Assembly (NCBI RefSeq): GCF_900104265.1
Contig: NZ_FNJJ01000002.1
Span: 235,370 to 299,369, forward strand
Direction: 5' to 3'
Source of the DNA: Ectopseudomonas guguanensis
GTDB lineage: Bacteria; Pseudomonadota; Gammaproteobacteria; Pseudomonadales; Pseudomonadaceae
DNA: 64,000 bases
The notes under the pieces are model-generated. The model had not been told where the DNA came from. It ran no database searches and saw nothing but the letters and a program-made list of their open reading frames with translations. Of this stretch, positions 17,976-26,623 are shown piece by piece (positions within the stretch are counted from its first letter, which is position 1; each line of letters starts with the position of its first letter). The translations under genes and the position numbers were made by a program.

Positions 17976-20171
17976 TTAGAAGCTGTAGGTCGCCGACAGG
18001 ATCGCCGAGCGCGCATCGCCATACTCGATGGCCGAGGAGCGGGCGGTGGTGCCGATGTTCTGCCGCACACGCTCGACGTAATCCTTGTCGAACAGGTTGT
18101 TGACGTTCAGCTGCAGGTCGAGGTTGCGGTTGACCTTGTAGCCGATCATCGCGTTGTGCAGCCAGTAGGAATCGAGCTTGGCCTGGGTGCTGGCACTGAC
18201 GTTGCGCTCGCTGACGTAACGGGCGCCATAACCCAGCGTCCAGCCCTGGGCGACCTCGTAGGTGGTCCACAGGTTGAACGAGTGCGGCGGGGTGTTGCCC
18301 AGCGCCTGGCCTTCGCGGTTCGGGTCGATGGCGGACTTGAGGGTCTCGCTGTCGAGGAAGGTGTAGTTGGCGTAGACATTCCAGTGCTCGCTGAGCTTGC
18401 CGGTGGCTCCCAGCTCGACACCCTGCACGCGCTGCTCGCCCGCCAGGATATAGCTGCCATCGGCCAGCTGCTCGCGCGCATCGGTCTTGTCGACGCGGAA
18501 CAGCGCGCCATCGAGCATCAGGCGGCCGTCGAACAGTTCCCACTTGGTGCCCAGTTCCCAGGTCTCGTTCTTCTCCGGATTGAGGCTCTGGGTCGCCGCG
18601 CTCAGACCACCACCGTTGGAGGCGACGTTCTCCGCGGTGGGGTTGAAGGAGGTGCCCCAGGCGATGTAGATGCGCCCGTTCTCGGCCGGCTTGTAGACCA
18701 CGCCGGCACGGCTGCTGAGCTCTTCGTCGGTGGAGGTGAAGCGGCCGGTGCGCACATGACTGGCGGAGAAGGACTCGCTCTCGGCATCGAACCAGTCATA
18801 ACGCAGACCCAGGTTCAGGTCCCACTGCGGGCTCAGCGCGATGCTGTCGAATACGTACAGCGCACGGTTGTCCAGCTGGTTCTCGGTGTAGCCGGTGGTG
18901 GTCTTGTTGATCGGTCCGTTCCAGCGACCGGGCGGGTTGGCCAGGTCGAAACCGCTGCCCGGATACACGGCATTGCCCAGGCCATGGTTGTAGGTCTTCA
19001 GGTCGAGATTCTCGCGCGACACCTCGACACCGGTGACCAGCTCGTGGGCCAGCCCGGACGTGTCGAAGCTGGCGCGCAGGTTGGTCTGGTTGATCCACAT
19101 TTCCGTGGTGACGTCACGCCCATAACCCTGCGGGCCGGCAGGACGATAGTTACCCGCCGGCACGCCGGTCAGGTTCACATGCGACGCGGAAACCACCGTC
19201 TCGCGATCCACACGGCTGTAACGGGTCAGGTTCTGCAGGCGCAGCGCGTCGTTGATGTCGTGCTCGAGGTTGACGGTAAACGCGTCCTGCTCGATGCGCT
19301 CCTTGTCCAGGTTCTTCCAGCCGAAGTAATCCTCGCGGCTGACGCCGGCCAGCTTCTTGCCATCCAGCGCAGGCACGCCGTAGTCGGGCAGGTTGTCATC
19401 GCTCTGGTGGAAATAGCTCAGGGTCAGGCGGGTCGCCTCGCTCAGGCCCAGCGCCAGCGACGGCGCGATGCCCCAGCGCTCACGGTCGATCTGGTCACGC
19501 CCGGGGACATCGTTCTCGTGTGCCATCAGGTTCAGGCGCACGGCGCTGCCGACACCCACACCTTCGAGGGTCTGGTTGGTGTCCAGGGTCAGGCGGTGGT
19601 AGTTGTCGGTGCCGAGGCCGGCGCCGATTTCGGTGAAGTCTCGCTGCAGCGGCTGCTTGCTGATGATGTTGATGCTGCCGCCGGTGGTGCCTGCGCCGCC
19701 GAAGACCGAGTTGGGGCCCTTGATGACCTCGACCTGCTCGATATTGAAGGTATCGGTGCGGCTGGTCTGGGCGCTGTCGCGCAGGCCATCGATCTGCAGG
19801 TTGGCGTTGGCGGAGAAACCGCGGATGTTGATGCTGTCACCCGAGCCGCCACCGCCCTCCCCGGCGTTGAAGGTGATACCGGAAACGTTGGACAGCACCT
19901 GGCGCAGGCTCAGCGCCTGCTGCTCACGGATCACCTCGGCCGGCACCACATTGATGGTCTGTGGCGTATCGAGCAGCGGTTTGACGTACTTGGCCGACGC
20001 GGAGCTCTCCGTCTTGTAGCCGCTGTCCCTCTTTGCCTTGACGGTCAGGTTGTCCAGCTGCACGGCGTCGTCAGCCAGTGCGGGCAAGGTGAGCGAAGCG
20101 ACCGCAAGGCCGACGGCAGTGGCCAGCAGGCGCTTGGAAGGCAAGGAGCGTTGGCAGTTCATGGCACGCAT
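17976..20171 (-). CDS. TonB-dependent siderophore receptor (Fiu/PiuA-like, first)
   Basis: Encodes 731 residues. The signal peptide ends at LPALA-DDAV, the TonB box region is LDNLTVKAKRDSG, and the plug domain follows (LLDTPQTINVVPAEVIREQQ, SINIRGFSANANLQIDGLRD, VEVIKGPNSVFGGAGTTGGSINII). The beta-barrel ends ARSAILSATYSF. It resembles the Fiu/PiuA branch, outer-membrane importers of ferric catecholates and monomeric dihydroxybenzoate-type ligands. The start is uncertain: ATGs lie at 20171 and 20162 and neither has a strong ribosome site. AT-rich Fur-like sequence lies immediately upstream. Confidence 0.9.
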   Translation of the reverse strand: MRAMNCQRSLPSKRLLATAVGLAVASLTLPALADDAVQLDNLTVKAKRDSGYKTESSASAKYVKPLLDTPQTINVVPAEVIREQQALSLRQVLSNVSGITFNAGEGGGGSGDSINIRGFSANANLQIDGLRDSAQTSRTDTFNIEQVEVIKGPNSVFGGAGTTGGSINIISKQPLQRDFTEIGAGLGTDNYHRLTLDTNQTLEGVGVGSAVRLNLMAHENDVPGRDQIDRERWGIAPSLALGLSEATRLTLSYFHQSDDNLPDYGVPALDGKKLAGVSREDYFGWKNLDKERIEQDAFTVNLEHDINDALRLQNLTRYSRVDRETVVSASHVNLTGVPAGNYRPAGPQGYGRDVTTEMWINQTNLRASFDTSGLAHELVTGVEVSRENLDLKTYNHGLGNAVYPGSGFDLANPPGRWNGPINKTTTGYTENQLDNRALYVFDSIALSPQWDLNLGLRYDWFDAESESFSASHVRTGRFTSTDEELSSRAGVVYKPAENGRIYIAWGTSFNPTAENVASNGGGLSAATQSLNPEKNETWELGTKWELFDGRLMLDGALFRVDKTDAREQLADGSYILAGEQRVQGVELGATGKLSEHWNVYANYTFLDSETLKSAIDPNREGQALGNTPPHSFNLWTTYEVAQGWTLGYGARYVSERNVSASTQAKLDSYWLHNAMIGYKVNRNLDLQLNVNNLFDKDYVERVRQNIGTTARSSAIEYGDARSAILSATYSF

Positions 20172-20190
20172 TTGATAATTGCTACCCTAG

Positions 20191-20210
20191 ACTATTGATA
20201 ATTATTTACA
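20191..20210 (-). promoter_or_regulatory. candidate Fur box upstream of the first Fiu-like receptor
   Basis: ACTATTGATAATTATTTACA, with a second GATAAT at 20174-20179, resembles tandem hexamers of the Fur consensus and lies 20-40 bases before the start at 20171. Confidence 0.6.
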
Positions 20211-20290
20211 TATTGGCTCGGATAGCCCCCTTGCAATCCGGGGCAACGAGCAGGCAGTCGTGCAGGCACGGCAAGGCGCCTTGCGACTGA

Positions 20291-20309
20291 ATGCAAATCT
20301 ATATCATCC
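20291..20309 (-). promoter_or_regulatory. second candidate iron-control site upstream of the first Fiu-like receptor
   Basis: ATGCAAATCTATATCATCC shares 17 of 19 positions with the site at 15589-15607. It sits 120 bases upstream of the receptor gene, in the gap behind the hydroxyacid oxidase gene. Confidence 0.4.
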
Positions 20310-20399
20310 GCACGAAATAATCAGCAACAACTTGCACGATCCAGCGCAGGCCTGCCGCTGCGTCGGCTGCCTCGGAAACAACCAGGGACAGCAGGCAGG

Positions 20400-21512
20400 C
20401 TAGCCTGGCGGCGCACGCCAGATGACGTGCGGCCCGATACCGGCCAGATCGGCGCAGCCGGTCAGGGCCATGGCCACCTCCAGCTCCGCCCGCAGCAGTT
20501 GCAGCACATGCGCCACGCCTATCGCCCCGGCGGTCGCCAGAGCGAAGACGTAGGGCCTGCCCACCAGCACGGCGTCCGCGCCCAGCGCCAGCGCCTTGAG
20601 GATGTCGCTGCCACGCCGGATACCGCCATCGAGCAGCAGCGGCACGCGCCCCTGCACAGCGGCGGCGACTTCGGGCAGCACGTCGATGGTCGCCGGCAGA
20701 CCATCGAGCGTGCGTCCGCCATGGTTGGAAACGATCAGCCCGTCGATACCCGCCGCCAGCGCCTGCTCGGCATCGGCGCCGCTCATGATGCCCTTGAGCA
20801 GAATCGGCAAACGCGTCTGCTCACGCAGCCAGGCGAGGTCGGCCCAGGTCGGCGCCGCGGCCAGCAGCGGGCCACCCAGCAGCAGACTGCCGCTGTGCGG
20901 CTCGGCCTGCGCCTGCAGTGGCCGCATCCCGCGCAGATTGACCGCCTCGACGCCGGCAGGCAGGGCGAAACCTGCGCGCTGCTCGCGATTGCGCACGCCA
21001 TTGACGGGGGCGTCCACGGTCAGCACCAGCGCCTGGTAGCCGGCGCTTTCCGCTCGCCGGATCAGGGCCGCAGTGAACTCGCGATCAGGCTGGATATACA
21101 GCTGGAACCACAGCGGCGCCTGCGCCTGCGCCGCAATGGCCTCCAGCTCGACGCTGGCCTGGGTGCTGACCACCATGCCGGCGCCCAGCGCAGACGCCGC
21201 GAGCACGCTGGCCAGCTCCCCCTCCGGGTGCGCCAGCTTCTGATAGGCCACTGGCGCGAGAAAGACCGGGTGGGCGAAGTCCTGGCCGAACAGGCGCAGG
21301 CGCGTATTACCGCCGCTCAGGTCCTGCAGCACCCGGCCACGCAGGCATAGCCGTTCGAACGCGGCGCGATTGTCGGCCAGGCTCAGCTCGTCGGCGGCGC
21401 CGCCGGCCAGATAGGCCCAGGCCTGCTCGCTCATACGCTCGCGGGCATAGGGTTCGTAGTCGGCGACGGCGGCGATGGTCGGTGGAATCTGCTGCAGCTT
21501 GGGCAAGGCCAT
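20400..21512 (-). CDS. FMN-dependent alpha-hydroxy-acid oxidase/dehydrogenase
   Basis: Encodes 370 residues with a TIM-barrel FMN fold. The active-site base is in IVSNHGGRTLD, the FMN phosphate region is LLDGGIRRGSDILKALALGADAVLVGRPY, and the N-terminal DYEPYARERMSEQAWAYLAGGAADE is typical of the lactate oxidase/glycolate oxidase family. Substrate choice among lactate, glycolate and mandelate cannot be read from the sequence. It has no N-terminal extension or membrane-anchor signal that would point clearly to the respiratory LldD. It lies between receptor genes without obvious link to iron uptake and has more than 200 bases behind it. Confidence 0.85.
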   Translation of the reverse strand: MALPKLQQIPPTIAAVADYEPYARERMSEQAWAYLAGGAADELSLADNRAAFERLCLRGRVLQDLSGGNTRLRLFGQDFAHPVFLAPVAYQKLAHPEGELASVLAASALGAGMVVSTQASVELEAIAAQAQAPLWFQLYIQPDREFTAALIRRAESAGYQALVLTVDAPVNGVRNREQRAGFALPAGVEAVNLRGMRPLQAQAEPHSGSLLLGGPLLAAAPTWADLAWLREQTRLPILLKGIMSGADAEQALAAGIDGLIVSNHGGRTLDGLPATIDVLPEVAAAVQGRVPLLLDGGIRRGSDILKALALGADAVLVGRPYVFALATAGAIGVAHVLQLLRAELEVAMALTGCADLAGIGPHVIWRAPPG

Positions 21513-21544
21513 GGCGTGTCTCGGCGCATTGTCATCGTGGATTC

Positions 21545-21565
21545 GTAGCCCGGATGCAATCCGGG
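21545..21565. repeat. REP-like palindrome GTAGCCCGGATGCAATCCGGG
   Basis: A short inverted repeat (CCCGGAT and ATCCGGG) in the 81-base gap between piuC and the hydroxyacid oxidase gene. A degenerate relative sits near 20225-20244. Confidence 0.6.
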
Positions 21566-21593
21566 CATGCAGCGCAGTTGGCGCAGGGCTGAC

Positions 21594-22262
21594 TCAGGTC
21601 TGCGTCCATTGCCGCAACAGGTTGTGGTAGATCCCGGTCAGCCGAACCAATTCGGGGCTGTCCGGCACCTGCTGACGCAGCGCCTGGATGCTGTCGTCCA
21701 GCTCCAGCAGCACGCTGCGCTGCTCGTCCTGACGCACCAGGCTCTGCACCCAGAAGAACGAAGCCAGACGCGCGCCGCGAGTCACCGGCTCGACCCGATG
21801 CAGGCTGCCGCTGGAATAGAGAATCAGATGGCCGGCCGGCAGCTTGATGCGCTGGTCCTGCACCACCAGCTCACCGCCTTCGTACTCCTCCGGCTCGCTG
21901 AAGAACAGGGTGGCCGAGAGGTCGGCGCGAATCCGATGCGGCGTGCCCGGCACGCTGAACACGGCGTTGTCGATATGGTCGCCGTAGGTGCCGCCCTCGG
22001 CATAGCGATTGAAGCGCGGCGGCACCACCTTCAGCGGCAACGCGGCAGCCATGAAACGCGGATGCTGGGCCAGGCAGGCCAGGATGAAATCGCCCAGCTG
22101 CTGCGTCAGCGGGTCATCCTGGGCCAGCTGCTGGTTGGCCTTGACGTTCACCGCCTGGTGCCCGGCGGTGAGCCGACCGTCCTGCCAGTTGCCGCCTTCG
22201 AGTGCGGCGCGGCACTGCTGCAGTTGTTCGGCATTCAGCACGTCGGGAATGCTCAGCATCAT
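21594..22262 (-). CDS. piuC: PiuC/YbiX-like Fe(II)/2-oxoglutarate dioxygenase (PKHD-type)
   Basis: Encodes 222 residues. The metal-binding HxD is in [10 protein letters not shown], the distal histidine in [10 protein letters not shown], and the 2-oxoglutarate-binding Arg follows in TRGAR. E. coli ybiX and P. aeruginosa piuC likewise lie beside fiu/piuA; the natural substrate is uncertain, though loss of piuA/piuC is linked with siderophore-drug conjugate susceptibility. The start at 22262 is chosen because longer forms would read through the terminator at 22359-22387. A second ATG follows directly. Confidence 0.88.
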   Translation of the reverse strand: MMLSIPDVLNAEQLQQCRAALEGGNWQDGRLTAGHQAVNVKANQQLAQDDPLTQQLGDFILACLAQHPRFMAAALPLKVVPPRFNRYAEGGTYGDHIDNAVFSVPGTPHRIRADLSATLFFSEPEEYEGGELVVQDQRIKLPAGHLILYSSGSLHRVEPVTRGARLASFFWVQSLVRQDEQRSVLLELDDSIQALRQQVPDSPELVRLTGIYHNLLRQWTQT

Positions 22263-22358
22263 GTTCGGGGGTCTCCAGGGGCAAGCGCCGTTGCGAATGA
22301 TTCTAAAGGGCAGCAGCCCCCGGAAAGAAGTCCGATCGACTGCTGCCGGCAAATGAAA

Positions 22359-22387
22359 ACGCCCCGACTGCGTGACAGTCGGGGCGT
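22359..22387 (-). terminator. Rho-independent terminator of the PiuA-like receptor gene
   Basis: Stem arms ACGCCCCGACTG and CAGTCGGGGCGT are perfect, with loop CGTGA and a U-run in the minus direction. It separates piuA from piuC, which therefore needs read-through or its own promoter. Confidence 0.88.
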
Positions 22388-22405
22388 CTGGGTACACCAG
22401 CGTGC

Positions 22406-24706
22406 TTAGAAGTGGAAGTTGGTGCTCAGGGTGAAGGTACGCGGATCGCCGAGCAGTGCACGGCGGCCCTGCCAGTTGGCCGAGCTGACGTATTCCTCGT
22501 TGGTCAGGTTATCGACATTCAGGCGCACGTCCAGGTTGGCGCTGACCTCGTAGCTGGCCATGGCGGCGAAGGTGGTGTAGCTCGGCACCCGACCGTAGCG
22601 CCCGTTGGCGACGATTCGCTCGACGTCATCCGGGCGGCCCAGGTAGGAAGAACCCACGTGCTGTGCGCCCAGGCCGAGGGTCAGGCCGACCGGCAGACGG
22701 TAGGTGGTCCACAGGTTGCCGGAAACCTTGGGAGTGAAGGCCAGCTCGTCACCGTCGGTGCGCAGCTCGCTGCCATAGTCGCCACTGTTGGCACGACGGC
22801 GCACGTCGTCCAGGTAGGCACTGTGCTTGCGCTCGCTGTCCAGGAACACGATGCCGGCGAAGATATCCCAGTTGTGGGTGATCTTGCCGCTGGCGCCCAG
22901 TTCCAGGCCTTTGACCACCTGCTCGCCATAGCCCTTGAGCGTTGCCGGCCCGGTCTGGCCGACGTCCAGCCCGGTGATCGCCACCTTCTTCTTCTCCGTA
23001 TAGAAAAGCGCCGCAGTGGTGGACAGGCGCTTGTCGAAGAAGTCCCACTTGGTGCCGATTTCGTAGTTGTGCGCGCGCACCGGATCGGCGCCCTTGATCA
23101 ACGCCGGCAAGCCCTGATCGCTGCGCGAGATATCGGCGTTGGACAGGTAGGAGCCCGGCGGCTGGGTGGACACACCATAAGCGGCGTAGACGCTGCCGTT
23201 GGGCAGCGGCTTGTACACCACACCCAGTTTGCCGCCGAGGCTCAGCTCGGTGTCGTCGAAGTCGTCCCCCGGCGCAGCACCGCCGGCCAGACGCTTGTTG
23301 CTGATGCTCGCCTGGTACTGCTCCAGACGCAGGCCGCCGGTCACCTGCCACTGCGGATTGATCTCGATGGTGTCGTAGGCATAGAGCGCAACCGTATCCA
23401 CATCGACCTTGGTGCGATCACGCGCGGGCAGAGCGGCCGGTGCGCTGCGCTCCCAGTCCGGATCGAAGACGTTGACCAGATCCGGCAGCGTCTGCGAGGC
23501 GAAGCCCAGCGACTCCGACTTCTCGCGGCTCAGCTCCAGGCCCGCCGACAGGTTGTGGCGCAGCCCACCGGTGTTGAACTGGCTGGAGAGGTTGGTCAGG
23601 TTGCTCAGCGAGGTATTGACGCGGTCGTACTGCTGGCGCTGCACGTTGACCAGCGCGGCGTTCGGGTTGGCATCGTCGTCGAGCACATGGGTGTAACGCG
23701 CCTGGCGATCGACACGCGCCAGACGAGTCTGGTTGCTGAGGGTGACGCCAGCGGACAGATCATGTTCCAGGCGGAACATCAGCGCATCGCTGGTGGTGTC
23801 GTCGAAGTCGGACTTGAGGCCGAAGTACTTGTCGCGATCGGCCGACCACACCGAAGGATCGAACGGGGTGTTGGCCCCCTTGAGCTTGTCGCGCAGGGTC
23901 ACGCCGGCCACGCCGAGATCCGGGCGGTCGTTCATCTCGACGTGCTCGTAGGCGACGATGGCGCGCGTGTCGGTGCCCAGGCCGAAGGCCAGCGACGGGG
24001 CGATGCCCCAACTGTTCTTCTCGGCATGCTCACGACCGGCCACACCGCTGTCCTCGACCAGCAGGTTGAGGCGCAACGCGGTGCTGTCGTTGATGACCTG
24101 GTTGGTGTCGAGCGTGGCACGGCGGCGCGGCTCGGAGTCGTACTGATCGAAGCCGAAGCTGGCGCCACCGGCGATAAAGCTTTCCAGCGTCGGCGTCTTG
24201 GTCACCTGGTTGACGTAGCCACCGGCGCCACCGCGGCCGTTGTCGGCCGCCGGGCCTTTGAACACCTCGACCTGCTCGACGTTGAACACGTCGCGGGTGT
24301 AGCTGCCGTTGTCACGCGCGCCATCGACGAAAATGCTGCCGCTGGTGTTGAAGCCGCGCAGGCTGAAGTTGTTGGTGCCGCTGGCGAAACCGTTTTCGCC
24401 AGCCTCGAAGCTGATGCCGGGGGTGTTCTTCAGCACATCGGTCAGGGTGCGGGCGTTCTGCTGGCGGAACAGGGTTTCCGGAATGACGTTGACCGTTTGC
24501 GGTGTATCGAGCAAGGCGGCGGTCTGTTTCGGCGAGGATGCCTTGTCGACCTTGTAGCCGCTGTCCTGCTGGCCCTGAACGGTTACGTCATCCAGCTCGA
24601 CCGAGTCCTGGGCGACGGCGAAACCGGACAGCAGGGCCAGACTGACGGCCGAGGCCAGCAGATGACGCTGGGGCAAAGGTGCACGCTTGTTGTGTTTATC
24701 GCTCAC
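22406..24706 (-). CDS. piuA: TonB-dependent siderophore receptor PiuA (Fiu family)
   Basis: Encodes 766 residues when begun at the GTG at 24706, which has CTGGAG 8 bases upstream; an ATG 48 bases earlier lies in the promoter-like AT-rich stretch and lacks a ribosome site. The signal peptide ends at GFAVA-QDS, the TonB box is [13 protein letters not shown], the plug carries [19 protein letters not shown] and [25 protein letters not shown], and the barrel ends [11 protein letters not shown]. The next gene is PiuC and the P. aeruginosa order is piuB-piuA-piuC, which supports the name. Imports ferric catecholate-type siderophores. Confidence 0.88.
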   Translation of the reverse strand: MSDKHNKRAPLPQRHLLASAVSLALLSGFAVAQDSVELDDVTVQGQQDSGYKVDKASSPKQTAALLDTPQTVNVIPETLFRQQNARTLTDVLKNTPGISFEAGENGFASGTNNFSLRGFNTSGSIFVDGARDNGSYTRDVFNVEQVEVFKGPAADNGRGGAGGYVNQVTKTPTLESFIAGGASFGFDQYDSEPRRRATLDTNQVINDSTALRLNLLVEDSGVAGREHAEKNSWGIAPSLAFGLGTDTRAIVAYEHVEMNDRPDLGVAGVTLRDKLKGANTPFDPSVWSADRDKYFGLKSDFDDTTSDALMFRLEHDLSAGVTLSNQTRLARVDRQARYTHVLDDDANPNAALVNVQRQQYDRVNTSLSNLTNLSSQFNTGGLRHNLSAGLELSREKSESLGFASQTLPDLVNVFDPDWERSAPAALPARDRTKVDVDTVALYAYDTIEINPQWQVTGGLRLEQYQASISNKRLAGGAAPGDDFDDTELSLGGKLGVVYKPLPNGSVYAAYGVSTQPPGSYLSNADISRSDQGLPALIKGADPVRAHNYEIGTKWDFFDKRLSTTAALFYTEKKKVAITGLDVGQTGPATLKGYGEQVVKGLELGASGKITHNWDIFAGIVFLDSERKHSAYLDDVRRRANSGDYGSELRTDGDELAFTPKVSGNLWTTYRLPVGLTLGLGAQHVGSSYLGRPDDVERIVANGRYGRVPSYTTFAAMASYEVSANLDVRLNVDNLTNEEYVSSANWQGRRALLGDPRTFTLSTNFHF

Positions 24707-24719
24707 GAGAATCACTCCA

Positions 24720-24781
24720 GATGAAAACTGCGCGCGATAGTATTTGAGATTCACTCTTAATCAATCTTTACGAATGATTTA
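24720..24781 (-). promoter_or_regulatory. AT-rich promoter/Fur-like region of piuA
   Basis: TTGAGATTCACTCTTAATC and CGAATGATTTAC are much more AT-rich than the surroundings and contain half-site matches to Fur hexamers. No single clear box can be fixed by eye. Confidence 0.4.
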
Positions 24782-24888
24782 CAGGGAACTTCTTTGTAAC
24801 AAAAATGTCGCCACCTTTTCTCGTCACAAGATGGAGCGCTCTAGGTCGGTAGTTCAGCGCAAATGACGGCCCTGGAGCAGAAATGAAA

Positions 24889-24909
24889 ACGCCCACACGA
24901 GGTGGGCGT
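24889..24909 (-). terminator. Rho-independent terminator downstream of speC
   Basis: Arms ACGCCCAC and GTGGGCGT with loop ACGAG, followed on the minus strand by GTTTTCATTT. It lies 118 bases beyond the speC stop. Confidence 0.75.
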
Positions 24910-24933
24910 CAGTAGCGCAGCATCAAGGCATAG

Positions 24934-24987
24934 GTAGGGTGCGCCGCGCGCACCAGCTCTGCAGGCGGTGCGCACGGCGCACCCTAC
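24934..24987. repeat. inverted pair of short REP elements
   Basis: GTAGGGTGCGCCGCGCGCACC faces GGTGCGCACGGCGCACCCTAC across 12 bases, a BIME-like pair in the speC-piuA gap. Confidence 0.75.
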
Positions 24988-25026
24988 TCGCAATAGCCTC
25001 CGGCTGCGGTTGAGGCTTGCAGTACC

Positions 25027-26190
25027 TTACAGGTAGTAGGATTTCAGCGGCGGGAAGCCGTTGAACTCCACCGCACTGTAGCTGGTGGTGTAGGCGCCGG
25101 TGGACAGCCAGTACAGGCGGTCGCCGCTGGAGAGGTTAAGCGGCAGGCCGTACTTGTAGTTCTCATACATGATGTCGGCGCTGTCGCAGGTCGGGCCGGC
25201 GATCACCACCTCCTCCATCTCGCCCTTCTTCTCGGTCCAGATGGGGAACTTGATGGCTTCGTCCATGGTTTCGATCAGGCCGCTGAACTTGCCGACGTCG
25301 GCGTACACCCAGCGCTCCACCGCAGTGCGCGATTTGCGCGCCACCAGCACCACTTCGGACACCAGCACGCCGGCGTTGGCGATCAGCGAACGGCCCGGCT
25401 CGAGAATGATTTCCGGCAGATCATCGCCGAAGTCTTCCTTGAGGAAGCGGGTGATTTCCTCGGCATAGGTTTCCAGGTCGTTGGTGCGCTGGATGTAGTT
25501 GGCCGGGAAGCCGCCGCCCATGTTGATCATCTGCAGGGTGATGCCGTCTTCCTCACGCAGGCGCTCGAAGATCACCTTGACCTTGGCGATGGCGGCGTCC
25601 CACACGTCGATATCGCGCTGCTGGCTGCCGACGTGGAAGGAAATGCCGTAGGGCACCAGGCCCAGCTGCTTGGCCAGGATCAGCAGATCCAGGGCCATGT
25701 CCGGGTTGCAGCCGAACTTGCGCGACAGCGGCCAGTCGGCGCTGGTGGAGCCTTCGGTGAGGATGCGCACATAGATCTTGGCACCCGGCGCGGCCTTGGC
25801 GATGTTGCGCAGGTCGGCTTCGGAGTCGGTGGCGAACAGGCGCACGCCCTTGTCGAAGAAGTAGCGAATGTCGCGCGCCTTCTTGATGGTGTTGCCGTAG
25901 CTGATGCGCTCGGGGCCTACGCCAGCGCTCATGACCTTGTCCAGCTCGTAGATCGAGGCGATGTCGAAGCTCGAGCCCTTGTCGCGCAGCAGCTCGATGA
26001 TCTCGATGGCCGGGTTGGCCTTGACCGCGTAGTAGACCTTGGCGAACGGGAAGCAGGTGCCCAGCTGGTCGTAGGCATCGGCAATGATCTTCCGGTCGAT
26101 CACCACGAACGGGGTTTCGTGCTGATCAGCGAATGCCTTCATGCGCTGGAAAGTGGCGGGTGCGTAGTAGTCTTCGACCTTGATCGACAT
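25027..26190 (-). CDS. speC: ornithine/lysine decarboxylase, alanine-racemase-fold, SpeC type
   Basis: Encodes 387 residues, the length of P. aeruginosa SpeC. A PLP-dependent enzyme making putrescine (or cadaverine) from the amino acid, the entry to polyamine synthesis. The PLP lysine is in VYYAVKANP near residue 50, the phosphate-binding glycine run in INMGGGFPANY, the EPGRSLIANAG segment is present, and the active-site cysteine is in GPTCDSADI. The ATG at 26190 has GGAG 8 bases upstream; a longer in-frame start is not supported. It has a long 5' region of about 430 bases and a distal terminator. Confidence 0.93.
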   Translation of the reverse strand: MSIKVEDYYAPATFQRMKAFADQHETPFVVIDRKIIADAYDQLGTCFPFAKVYYAVKANPAIEIIELLRDKGSSFDIASIYELDKVMSAGVGPERISYGNTIKKARDIRYFFDKGVRLFATDSEADLRNIAKAAPGAKIYVRILTEGSTSADWPLSRKFGCNPDMALDLLILAKQLGLVPYGISFHVGSQQRDIDVWDAAIAKVKVIFERLREEDGITLQMINMGGGFPANYIQRTNDLETYAEEITRFLKEDFGDDLPEIILEPGRSLIANAGVLVSEVVLVARKSRTAVERWVYADVGKFSGLIETMDEAIKFPIWTEKKGEMEEVVIAGPTCDSADIMYENYKYGLPLNLSSGDRLYWLSTGAYTTSYSAVEFNGFPPLKSYYL

Positions 26191-26623
26191 GCTGGGACTC
26201 CAATGGCAAAACCGGGAACACATTGATTCGGGCAGCAGAACCGCTTGCAGGTTCCGCTACGTGTCGGGGCTGGCCGGGCAATACGCCGGCCTGAACGTCT
26301 GACAGTTTCCCCACTTTGGTTCGCCTACTTCCCAAGGCATGTCGCCGAGCATCACCGGTACCGACCTGGCCGGCCGGCAACCTCTCGTCGTCAGTACTTG
26401 AGCCGGATGGATCGTTTCCAGCATGGACGTTCGGGCGCGGACTTTAAGACCATGCGCCGCGCAGATCAACCGGAAATTCTGCCTAATTTCATCTCGTTCC
26501 GGATATCACACGAAACGCCCTGAAATGCTGAACAGGCGGGGCTTTCAGCCAGTTTGGCGCAGCCGTGTTTCAGTGCCATTGCAGCACCTTGCGGCGAGCG
26601 GCCTGCACCGCTCGCCCAGCAGC
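26191..26623. other. long region upstream of speC without a supported gene
   Basis: Contains several short GC hairpins (GGCCGG/CCGGCC near 26270-26292, GAACC/GGTTC near 26236-26255) and, on the minus strand, a possible 31-codon leader frame from an ATG near 26342 (MLGDMPWEVGEPKWG...) ending at a TAG just past the hairpins. Its ribosome site is weak. AT-rich sequence at 26475-26500 could be a promoter. Nothing else was recognised. Confidence 0.35.

Noticed and set aside
17937..20198. Antisense frame of about 750 codons opposite the first Fiu-like receptor
   Set aside because: Gln/Ala/Val-rich shadow without motifs; the real gene is on the minus strand.
22412..24724. Antisense frame of about 770 codons opposite piuA
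   Set aside because: Same shadow pattern; no signal peptide, domain or ribosome site.
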